Positions 34,273 through 41,254 of a stretch of 64,000 nt of DNA are shown piece after piece. Position 1 is the stretch's first letter; each line of letters begins with the position of its first letter. Under the pieces are notes generated by a model. That model was given only the letters and a program-made list of their open reading frames with translations. It was not told where the DNA came from and ran no database searches. The DNA is from Aestuariivivens marinum (GTDB taxonomy: Bacteria > Bacteroidota > Bacteroidia > Flavobacteriales > Flavobacteriaceae), in assembly GCF_022662175.1 (NCBI RefSeq), contig NZ_JAKMCR010000003.1, positions 186,001-250,000 of the forward strand, in the 5' to 3' direction. Position numbers and translations under genes: made by a program.

Positions 34273-34330
34273 AAAACAAATTTATAGAATTTATAAAGAA
34301 TAAAAGGAAATGAATGTTGGAGTATACAAA

Positions 34331-34702
34331 CTAATTCTTAAAATTTTTAAAGGTACCATCAGTATAAAAAACAACAATACGTTCGATAGCCTTGGCAGAT
34401 TGTGTCTTATGCTCTATGTTTAAGGTTGGTTGTTTAGCTTCAACAGGGAAGTCTTTAGTATCATTTTTTTCAATATTTACTGGAAAAACCCCTTTGCCAT
34501 TTAGTAGCCAATAGAGCTCTACTTCGGGGAATGACGATACAATTTTCAAAACAAACTCTAAGCTTGGTTTGTTTCTTTCGGAAAGAATATGTGAAATACT
34601 GGAGCGCTGCACGCCAATTTTTTCAGCAAAGGAAGAAGCAGATTCACTATAATAATCCATTATTTTTTGAAGTCTAATTGCAAATTCTTTACTGTTTACC
34701 AT
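34331..34702 (-). CDS. XRE-family helix-turn-helix regulator
   Basis: A 123-residue transcription regulator. Residues about 5-66 form the lambda-repressor-like domain (FAIRLQKIMDYYSESASSFA, then EKIGVQRSSISHILSERNKP), followed by LEFVLKIVSSFPEVELYWLL. A short flexible C-terminal part ends with IVVFYTDGTFKNFKN. Its start codon lies inside a TTTAC-N4-GTAAA palindrome (34695-34708), and four similar sites lie in the gap to the divergent M14 peptidase gene. This suggests autoregulation and control of the peptidase, which is inference. Confidence 0.85.
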   Translation of the reverse strand: MVNSKEFAIRLQKIMDYYSESASSFAEKIGVQRSSISHILSERNKPSLEFVLKIVSSFPEVELYWLLNGKGVFPVNIEKNDTKDFPVEAKQPTLNIEHKTQSAKAIERIVVFYTDGTFKNFKN

Positions 34703-34743
34703 TGTAAATGCATTAATTAAAATTTTACTATTACAAATGTAAA
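34695..34743. promoter_or_regulatory. Two TTTAC-N4-GTAAA operator-like palindromes at the XRE gene start
   Basis: Site A is TTTACCATTGTAAA at 34695-34708, covering the regulator's ATG. Site B is ATTACAAATGTAAA at 34730-34743. They start 35 bases apart. Site B includes the minus-strand TACATTTG (34734-34741), a full -7 box for the regulator, so a bound protein would block transcription. Confidence 0.6.
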
Positions 34744-34908
34744 TAATATAAGTGAATTATTAATAAATTCAAGTGTATTTATTATAATAATATTAAATTA
34801 ATACTTTAATATAAGTTATTATAACATTTGATATACAGTATTTAATATGAAATATTTATTTATTTACTATAATCACTAAATGTATATACAGCTTGTGAAT
34901 GATAATTG

Positions 34909-34981
34909 TTTACTAATGTAACGTATTATAGACTAAATTATCGTTTACAATTGTAACACATGAATTGTTTACATTTGTGCA
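34909..34981. promoter_or_regulatory. Three TTTAC-N4-GTAAx operator-like palindromes before the M14 peptidase
   Basis: Sites are TTTACTAATGTAAC (34909-34922), TTTACAATTGTAAC (34944-34957) and the weaker TTTACATTTGTGCA (34968-34981). The last contains TACATTTG (34970-34977), a -7 box 16 bases before the peptidase ATG. Spacing of the first two is again 35 bases. The rest of the 291-base gap is AT-rich without other clear structure. Confidence 0.6.
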
Positions 34982-34993
34982 AACAATTAATAA

Positions 34994-36145
34994 ATGGAGA
35001 TAGAATTAATTAATGGTTTTTTTAATGTGTATAAAGAAAAAGCCCTCTCGCATCGTTATATAACCAATGGACATATAGTGCCATTATTAAAAAAGTTTAG
35101 TTCGAATTTTAAGATTAAGACAATCGGAAGATCGGTTCTTAATGAACCTATTTATGCTCTAGAGCTTGGCTATGGCAAAAAAAGGATATTGATGTGGTCT
35201 CAAATGCACGGTAACGAATCTACAACCACTAAAGCAATTTTCGATCTTTTTAATACACTTATGTCTAATGAAAAAGTGGTTCAGAATATTCTTTCTGTCT
35301 GCACATTGTGTGTTATCCCTATTTTAAATCCTGATGGTGCTGCGGCCTACACTAGGGTAAATGCAAACAATATAGACTTAAATAGAGATGCTCAAAAGCT
35401 GACGCAACCAGAGAGTTTGGTTTTAAAATCAGTCTTTGAAAGTTTCAAACCTCATTTTTGTTATAATCTTCATGGCCAGCGAACCATTTTTAGTGCCGGA
35501 CGTACCAATAAACCTGCCACAGTATCCTTTTTAGCTCCAGCACAAGACAGTAAGTGTACAGTTACATCGAACCGTAAAATTGCAATGGAGATTATAGTCT
35601 CTATGAATACCATGCTCCAAAAGGAAATACCGGGTCAGGTTGGGGTGTATGATGATGCCTTTAATTTAAATTGTGTTGGGGATGCGTTCCAAAGCAAAAA
35701 CATACCAACAATACTTTTTGAAGCCGGACATTACAAAAACGATTATGCTAGAGACGTAACCAGAAAATATATATACATAGCACTTTTCAGCTCTTTGCTT
35801 TATATATCTAATAAAAATCCCGATGGAAGTATGCATAGACCTTACTTTGATATCCCGGAAAATGAAAAGCTGTTTTTTGACATCGTTATTAGAAATGGTA
35901 GATTAAATAAAGATGGAATAAAAGCAGATATAGGTATTATGTATCAAGAAAGATTGGTTGATAATAAAGTGCTTTTCATTCCGAAAATTGAGAAAATAGA
36001 AGACTTATCAAAATTTTACGGACACAAAGAGTACTATGCAAATGGCAGTTTGGTCTTGGCTGAAAACAATAAAGTATTAGAAGTTAATGACGAAAACGAT
36101 TTCGTAATTATAAATAATGAAAAAATCGCATTATTAATGAAATAA
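34994..36145 (+). CDS. M14-family zinc carboxypeptidase without signal peptide
   Basis: A 383-residue metallopeptidase. Zinc ligands are His72 and Glu75 (MHGNEST) and probably His160 (CYNLHGQRTIF). Substrate-binding residues appear in LNPDGAAAY (112-119) and NNIDLNRDA (125-133). The catalytic Glu is likely E243 in ILFEAGHYKND. No signal peptide is visible, so the enzyme seems cytoplasmic, unlike digestive M14 enzymes; recycling of peptides or muropeptides is a guess. It is divergent from the XRE regulator across an operator-like array and precedes an Lrp-type regulator. A -7 box is at 34970-34977. Confidence 0.87.
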   Translation: MEIELINGFFNVYKEKALSHRYITNGHIVPLLKKFSSNFKIKTIGRSVLNEPIYALELGYGKKRILMWSQMHGNESTTTKAIFDLFNTLMSNEKVVQNILSVCTLCVIPILNPDGAAAYTRVNANNIDLNRDAQKLTQPESLVLKSVFESFKPHFCYNLHGQRTIFSAGRTNKPATVSFLAPAQDSKCTVTSNRKIAMEIIVSMNTMLQKEIPGQVGVYDDAFNLNCVGDAFQSKNIPTILFEAGHYKNDYARDVTRKYIYIALFSSLLYISNKNPDGSMHRPYFDIPENEKLFFDIVIRNGRLNKDGIKADIGIMYQERLVDNKVLFIPKIEKIEDLSKFYGHKEYYANGSLVLAENNKVLEVNDENDFVIINNEKIALLMK

Positions 36146-36183
36146 AATGCATGATTTGTGCGTAATTATTAATAAAAATGTGT

Positions 36184-36191
36184 TAATTTTG
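36184..36191 (+). promoter_or_regulatory. Putative -7 box for the Lrp-family gene
   Basis: TAATTTTG, 24 bases before the ATG. A TTTG at 36155-36158 lies 25 bases upstream, slightly beyond the usual spacing. Confidence 0.4.
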
Positions 36192-36215
36192 CTTTTTATT
36201 TAACAATAATTAATT

Positions 36216-36695
36216 ATGGGGAAAATAAAATTAGACGAAATCGACCATCAAATTCTTGACATGTTAATCGATAATACTAGGATTCCTTTTACCGATATTG
36301 CAAAGAAATTACTTATTTCTGCCGGAACAGTGCACGTTCGTGTTAAAAAAATGGAAGAAGCAGGTATTATTAGAGGTTCTTCCTTGACTTTGGATTACAA
36401 AAAATTGGGTTACTCTTTTATAGCTTATGTAGGTATTTTTTTAAATAATACATCTCAAACTAAGTTTGTTCTAGAGCGCATAAATGAAATCCCTTATGTT
36501 ACTGTTGCTCATATAACTACAGGCAAGTTTAATATATTCTGTAAAATAAGAGCCCGCAGTACAGAGCATGCTAAGGAAGTGATTTTTAGATTAGATGATA
36601 TAGAAGGTGTTTACAGAACTGAGACAATGATTTCTCTTGAAGAAAGTATAAATGATAAAAAACGTTTGATGCATTCTATTTTTAACGACATGTAA
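36216..36695 (+). CDS. Lrp/AsnC-family transcription regulator
   Basis: A 159-residue regulator. Residues about 5-60 form the winged helix-turn-helix (LDEIDHQILDMLIDNTRIPF, then TDIAKKLLISAGTVHVRVKK). Residues about 70-150 form the RAM effector-binding domain (IAYVGIFLNN, VTVAHITTGKFNIFCKIRAR, DIEGVYRTETMISLE). Family members sense amino acids and form octamers. Genes for proline and alanine breakdown lie 2-5 kb away, but control of them is only a possibility. It ends at a small terminator hairpin. Confidence 0.92.
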   Translation: MGKIKLDEIDHQILDMLIDNTRIPFTDIAKKLLISAGTVHVRVKKMEEAGIIRGSSLTLDYKKLGYSFIAYVGIFLNNTSQTKFVLERINEIPYVTVAHITTGKFNIFCKIRARSTEHAKEVIFRLDDIEGVYRTETMISLEESINDKKRLMHSIFNDM

Positions 36696-36712
36696 TCAAA
36701 ACAAATATAAGG

Positions 36713-36738
36713 GCTCTGCTAATCAAAAGAGCTTTTTT
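36713..36738. terminator. Terminator-like hairpin between converging genes
   Basis: GCTCT (36713-36717) pairs with AGAGC (36728-36732), loop of 10, followed by six T. The stem is short, so moderate strength. It may also serve the minus-strand acidic protein gene, whose end it overlaps. Confidence 0.5.
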
Positions 36739-37030
36739 ATTCCTCTTCTTCAGAAATAATTTGGGATTCGACATCGATAACAACATGTCCTAAGTCATCG
36801 ACTTCAAAGTTGTCATTGTCAAAATTAGTCATCGTATAATGCAACTTGCTATGTACTTTAACTAGGTATATGGTATCCTTTGTTTTTATTTCTACAGCTT
36901 CTATTGTTTGGTTGTGATGATCATCAAAAGTGATGATATCATCATCCCCATAGCCATCAGGAAACTTTTCTGTTAGTGCCTTTAAAACCTCAGGTTTAAG
37001 TTTTTTATAATCAACAATTATACGTTTCAT
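36737..37030 (-). CDS. Small acidic conserved-looking protein, unknown function
   Basis: A 97-residue soluble protein starting MKRIIVDYKKLKPEVLKALT. It has a Gly-Asp turn (FPDGYGDDDIITFDDHHNQT), a strand region (VEIKTKDTIYLVKVHSKLHY) and a strongly acidic tail ending ISEEEE. No signal or membrane segment. The gene lies alone upstream of the Lrp terminator. The overall acid richness is notable. I believe it is widespread in flavobacteria but cannot name a family. Confidence 0.65.
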   Translation of the reverse strand: MKRIIVDYKKLKPEVLKALTEKFPDGYGDDDIITFDDHHNQTIEAVEIKTKDTIYLVKVHSKLHYTMTNFDNDNFEVDDLGHVVIDVESQIISEEEE

Positions 37031-37151
37031 AAGCTACTATAATTACACATTAACAACAAAATCATTGCTTCAAGCTATAGTGATCCTATTTAGCTATTTT
37101 TTGTAAAAAAAGTTAGAATTATAAATTTACAAAAAAAATTAATTTGAAAAG

Positions 37152-38219
37152 TTAAGCATCGTAAAATTTAAAAGCGTCAATTATTACATCCTCTGGAACC
37201 AAACAATCAATTATAGGTTTACCAATAGCCTCTAGAAGGACAAAATTTATGTTACCATGCTCATTCTTCTTGTCATACTTTAGTAAATCAATTATGGGAG
37301 CATATTCTTCTTTGGAAATATTTACGTGGCCATAAAAAGATTTAAATAAAGCTTTGATATGTTTAGTATCATTTTCTGAAAATCCAACCAATTGAGTAGA
37401 AATATAAGAGGCCATTATCATGCCTATGGCAATGGCTTCGCCGTGAAGTAAATCAGGCTTGTTTGCATTGCTTAAAAAATATGATTCTATAGCGTGACCT
37501 ATGGTATGGCCATAATTTAAAGTTTTTCTGAGATTCTGTTCAAAAGGATCTTTGTCGACTACATGTTTTTTAATTAAAACAGACTCATAAATTAAACCAT
37601 CTAAATCGTCAAGTTTTAAGTTGCTTAGGTTATTGAATTTATCCCAATAGTGCTTGTCGCTTATTAAACCATGCTTTAGCATCTCTGCTAATCCTGAGCG
37701 CATTTGATTCTGTGGAAGCGTATCTAAATATTTTGTGTCTATAATTATAATATCAGGAGAGCTTATTACACCAATCTGATTTTTTAAGTGCCCTAAGTCT
37801 ACACCTGTTTTACCACCTACTGAGGCGTCCACCATAGATAGTAGGGTGGTAGGGATGTTGATATATTTAATTCCTCTTTTAAAGGTACATGCAACAAACC
37901 CACCTAAATCAGTAACCACACCACCTCCGAGGTTAATCATTAAACTTTTTCTATCTGCATCCAAATCAGAAAGACTATTCCATACTCCAGTACATGTTTC
38001 TATAGTTTTATGTATTTCACCTGCTTCTATTTCTATTATTTCTACTGTAATATTCGTTAACAAATTAGGGAGAAAACTTGGCAAGCATTGGGCATGGGTA
38101 TTTTCGTCTACTAAAATAAAAATCTTTGAAAAGTCTCCTTCCTTTATATAGTCATTTAAAGAAATATATCCTTGATTATCAAAATAAATTATAGAATTAT
38201 TGGCCTTTATTGAATTCAT
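37152..38219 (-). CDS. aroB: 3-Dehydroquinate synthase
   Basis: The second step of the shikimate pathway, turning DAHP into 3-dehydroquinate with NAD and a divalent metal. The 355-residue protein has the NAD-binding block LMINLGGGVVTDLGGFVACT (about 94-113), FKRGIKYINIPTTLLSMVDA with SVGGKTGVDL next, and metal-binding sites in GLAEMLKHGLI, LNYGHTIGHAIE and LLHGEAIAIGM. Length is normal. It faces away from proline dehydrogenase across an 88-base gap. No other aro genes are near. Confidence 0.96.
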   Translation of the reverse strand: MNSIKANNSIIYFDNQGYISLNDYIKEGDFSKIFILVDENTHAQCLPSFLPNLLTNITVEIIEIEAGEIHKTIETCTGVWNSLSDLDADRKSLMINLGGGVVTDLGGFVACTFKRGIKYINIPTTLLSMVDASVGGKTGVDLGHLKNQIGVISSPDIIIIDTKYLDTLPQNQMRSGLAEMLKHGLISDKHYWDKFNNLSNLKLDDLDGLIYESVLIKKHVVDKDPFEQNLRKTLNYGHTIGHAIESYFLSNANKPDLLHGEAIAIGMIMASYISTQLVGFSENDTKHIKALFKSFYGHVNISKEEYAPIIDLLKYDKKNEHGNINFVLLEAIGKPIIDCLVPEDVIIDAFKFYDA

Positions 38220-38259
38220 GAAATGAGTCTTTTTTTGAGGTTGTGAAATTAAGGAGTTT

Positions 38260-38293
38260 TTGCATAAAAATATAAAGAACTGTCATATATTTG
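38260..38293 (+). promoter_or_regulatory. Promoter of the proline dehydrogenase gene
   Basis: TTG at 38260-38262, then 23 bases, then TATATTTG at 38286-38293, 14 bases before the ATG at 38308. Confidence 0.6.
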
Positions 38294-38307
38294 TTTAAAT
38301 ATTTACG

Positions 38308-39492
38308 ATGATAACACATCCTATTTTTGAAAATACTAAAGTTGCTTTTGCTCTTAAAAGTGACGCTGAACTAGAACGTGCATATTTTCTGTTCAAAATG
38401 ATATCTATTCAACCTTTAGTTAAAATTGGTACTGCAGCAACTAATTTTGCTATTAAAGCCAGTTTACCAGTTGAAGGATTAATTAGAGTAACAGTCTTTA
38501 ATCATTTTTGTGGCGGGGTCAATGAAAAGGATTGTTTGCCGGTTATTGATAAAATGTATGAAAAGGGTGTAAGCTCTGTTTTGGATTATTCTGTTGAAGG
38601 GAAAGAAAGTGAATTTGAATTTGATGCAGCCTTAGAAAAAGTTTTAAAAATAATAGATTTTGCCAGAGAGCGAGAAGCAATGCCCTTTGCCGTGTTTAAG
38701 CCAACAGGGTTTGGACGGTTTTATTTATTTGAAAAGTTAGGGAAAGGAGAATCATTAACTGAAGCTGAATCTGAGGAATGGCAAAAAGTAGAACAGCGCT
38801 TTGATGCGGTATGTAGCAAAGCAAAAGAAAATGATATTTCGGTTTTAATTGATGCTGAAGAAAGTTGGATGCAGGATGCTTCAGATAATTTAGTAACTAA
38901 AATGATGCGTAAATATAATACAGAAAAAGCTGTTGTATTTAATACTTTACAAATGTATCGACATGATCGACTCCAATTCTTAAAAGAACAGCATGAACTG
39001 GCAAAGAGAGAAGGCTTTTATTTGGGGTATAAATTGGTTAGAGGCGCTTATATGGAAAAGGAAAATGAAAGAGCTGAAAAGTTAAACTACCCAACACCAA
39101 TTTGTAAAAATAAGTTTGCAACTGACACCAATTTTGATAACGCTGTAAAATACATGCTCGAGCATTTAAATGATATGTACATGTTCGCAGGCACGCATAA
39201 TGAAGATAGCTCTTATTTAATCATGCAACAAATGCATGAAAAGGCTATTGCTAATAATGATTCAAGAATATGGTTTGGACAGCTTTATGGTATGAGCGAT
39301 CATATAAGCTTTAATTTGGCTAGTAAAGGTTATAATGTTGCTAAGTATATTCCTTTTGGACCTGTAAAGGATGTTATGCCCTATTTAATTAGGAGAGCGG
39401 AAGAAAATACTTCTGTTGCTGGACAAACAGGAAGAGAACTAAACCTTCTTACAAAGGAAAAAAAGCGTAGAAAGTTAGAAGAGGATGTATAA
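38308..39492 (+). CDS. Proline dehydrogenase
   Basis: A 394-residue FAD-dependent TIM-barrel enzyme oxidising proline to pyrroline-5-carboxylate. It is monofunctional, without the P5C dehydrogenase domain of PutA. Visible blocks are VFKPTGFGRFYLFEKLG, SVLIDAEESWMQD, YLGYKLVRGAYMEKENERAE (the FAD and substrate strand), FAGTHNED, FGQLYGMSDHISF and the end YIPFGPVKDVMPYLIRRAEE with N following, the conserved C-terminal helix with two Arg that grip the substrate carboxylate. The P5C dehydrogenase gene is not in the window. Confidence 0.94.
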   Translation: MITHPIFENTKVAFALKSDAELERAYFLFKMISIQPLVKIGTAATNFAIKASLPVEGLIRVTVFNHFCGGVNEKDCLPVIDKMYEKGVSSVLDYSVEGKESEFEFDAALEKVLKIIDFAREREAMPFAVFKPTGFGRFYLFEKLGKGESLTEAESEEWQKVEQRFDAVCSKAKENDISVLIDAEESWMQDASDNLVTKMMRKYNTEKAVVFNTLQMYRHDRLQFLKEQHELAKREGFYLGYKLVRGAYMEKENERAEKLNYPTPICKNKFATDTNFDNAVKYMLEHLNDMYMFAGTHNEDSSYLIMQQMHEKAIANNDSRIWFGQLYGMSDHISFNLASKGYNVAKYIPFGPVKDVMPYLIRRAEENTSVAGQTGRELNLLTKEKKRRKLEEDV

Positions 39493-39843
39493 TTATTTTT
39501 GTAAATCAATAAGTTTTACTACGCTGTCGCAGTTTTGTAGGGTTAAAGTGATTATATTGTTATTATAATTGCTTTCAATTACATATAAACCACACGGCTT
39601 TTTCCTAGCGTTACTTTTGGGAAAATTTATTTCACCTTTTTTTAGTATTTGTTTTACTAAAGTAGAATCATTAATTTTTATAGCTTCACTATAAACTATT
39701 TTTTTTGAATTTATATTTTTTAACACTCTAGCTTGAGGACCATAGCTGCAAGATGTCTTTTTTTTGTTGAAAAAAAAAGCCAAAATAATGAGTCCTATAG
39801 CAAAGCCACCAAGGTAATAGCCTATTCTTTGAATTAATTTCAT
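39493..39843 (-). CDS. Small membrane-anchored protein, DUF4258-like
   Basis: A 116-residue protein with an N-terminal membrane span (about 8-25, YYLGGFAIGLIILAFFF). A basic KKKTSCSYGPQARVLKNI segment and a soluble domain with KKIVYSEAIKI, KSNARKKPCGLYVIES and ITLTLQNCDSVVKL follow. The wording recalls a flavobacterial family often called DUF4258, whose function is unknown. It follows alanine dehydrogenase on the same strand after 38 bases and abuts the proline dehydrogenase stop, so it is probably the second gene of the ald transcript. Confidence 0.65.
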   Translation of the reverse strand: MKLIQRIGYYLGGFAIGLIILAFFFNKKKTSCSYGPQARVLKNINSKKIVYSEAIKINDSTLVKQILKKGEINFPKSNARKKPCGLYVIESNYNNNIITLTLQNCDSVVKLIDLQK

Positions 39844-39881
39844 TTATAAGATTATAAGTAAAAAGATAAAAAATACTACTT

Positions 39882-41081
39882 TTAAAATATTAGTAAATTA
39901 ATGTCACTATATTTTAGATCAAACCATTCACCAACAGATTTATTGGTCAAAATTCCGTGGTAAAAATACAATCCATTTTTTAAACCTCTATCAAACCTAA
40001 GAGAATTTTCTATACCACCATCTTCAGCAATTTTTAAAAGATAAGGTGTAAAAATATTGCTGATTGAAATAGATGATGTTTTGGGATATCTTGCAGGAAT
40101 ATTAGGTACACAATAGTGTATTACATCATGTTTCAAAAATGTTGGCTGTTTGTGTGTAGTTACCTCACTGGTTTCGAAACACCCCCCCATATCAATACTC
40201 ACATCAATAATAACAGCACGCTTTTTCATGGTTTCTACCATGGCTTCAGTTACTGCAATAGGTGCTCTATTGGTGCCACGAAGTGCTCCAATAACGACAT
40301 CGCAACGCTTTAGTGCTTTAGTTAGATTTTTAGGTTGCAAAGTAGAGGTGTAAAGAGACCTGCCTAGATTGTTTTGAATCCGTCTTAGCTTTGTGATGGA
40401 GTTATCAAAAATTTTAACGTTTGCACCAAGCCCCATGCAACTTCTTGCAGCATATTGACCAACAGTACCTGCTCCCAAAATTACGACTTCAAGAGGAGGG
40501 ACACCACTTATATTACCAAACATTAAACCATTGCCTTCATTTCTGTCAGATAATAACTCCGCAGCAATTAAAACAGAAGCAGTTCCTGCAATTTCGCTTA
40601 AAGACCTTACTGCTGGATAGGTACCGTCTTCATCTCTAATGAATTCAAATGCTAGGGCTGTTATACGTTTAGAAGCTATGGCTTCAAAATATTTTTTGGT
40701 TTGTGTCTTAAGCTGGAGAGCCGAAATTAAAATAGTTTGTGGGTTAATAAGCTCAATTTGTTCTAGTGTTGGGGGTTCAACTTTTAAAATCATTGGACAT
40801 GAAAACACTTTGGTTTTATCCTTTGTGATTTCTGCACCAGCTTCACTATATTCCTTATCACTAAAACTAGCATTATCTCCAGCACCTGATTCTAACAGTA
40901 CCCTGTGTCCATTGTTTACCAAGGCTGATACAGCATCGGGGGTTAAACAGACTCTACTTTCCTGATATGCAGTTTCTTTAGGAATACCTATGAATAATTC
41001 ACCTTTCCGCTTTAAAATCTCAAGTTTTTCCTCTTGTGGTAACAGTTGTTGCTTAGTAAACGGAGATAACGATTTTGACAT
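39882..41081 (-). CDS. ald: Alanine dehydrogenase
   Basis: An NAD-dependent enzyme interconverting alanine with pyruvate and ammonia. The 399-residue protein has the N-terminal family block FIGIPKETAYQESRVCLTPD (about 32-51), the substrate region MILKVEPPT and the Rossmann motif VVILGAGTVGQYAARSCMGL (about 204-223). IDVSIDMGGCFETSE and HYCVPNIPARYP with SSISISN follow. The N-terminal extension of about 30 residues before the usual start is typical of the flavobacterial branch. Transhydrogenase alpha is an alternative family member, but the CVPNIPARYP block favours alanine dehydrogenase. Confidence 0.9.
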   Translation of the reverse strand: MSKSLSPFTKQQLLPQEEKLEILKRKGELFIGIPKETAYQESRVCLTPDAVSALVNNGHRVLLESGAGDNASFSDKEYSEAGAEITKDKTKVFSCPMILKVEPPTLEQIELINPQTILISALQLKTQTKKYFEAIASKRITALAFEFIRDEDGTYPAVRSLSEIAGTASVLIAAELLSDRNEGNGLMFGNISGVPPLEVVILGAGTVGQYAARSCMGLGANVKIFDNSITKLRRIQNNLGRSLYTSTLQPKNLTKALKRCDVVIGALRGTNRAPIAVTEAMVETMKKRAVIIDVSIDMGGCFETSEVTTHKQPTFLKHDVIHYCVPNIPARYPKTSSISISNIFTPYLLKIAEDGGIENSLRFDRGLKNGLYFYHGILTNKSVGEWFDLKYSDINLLIF

Positions 41082-41229
41082 TATATGTGACTAAAATTAA
41101 AATTGAAATTACAAATAAATTTTTAATGTAGCTTTAGGATTATAAAGATTTTGTGCTTTTTATAGCGATGTAGGAAATTAAACAAAAAGTCTTATGGCTT
41201 TACCTTTTAAAGATTTGAATTAATTATTT

Positions 41230-41237
41230 TATGTTTG
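41230..41237 (+). promoter_or_regulatory. Putative -7 box for the second outer-membrane receptor gene
   Basis: TATGTTTG lies 17 bases before the ATG at 41255 and overlaps the ATG at 41231 of the longer frame, so the inner start is preferred. Confidence 0.5.
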
Positions 41238-41254
41238 TAATAGAAACTTTTTTT

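Noticed and set aside
40116-40965. Several plus-strand open frames opposite alanine dehydrogenase
   Set aside because: The minus-strand protein has all family motifs, so these are shadows.
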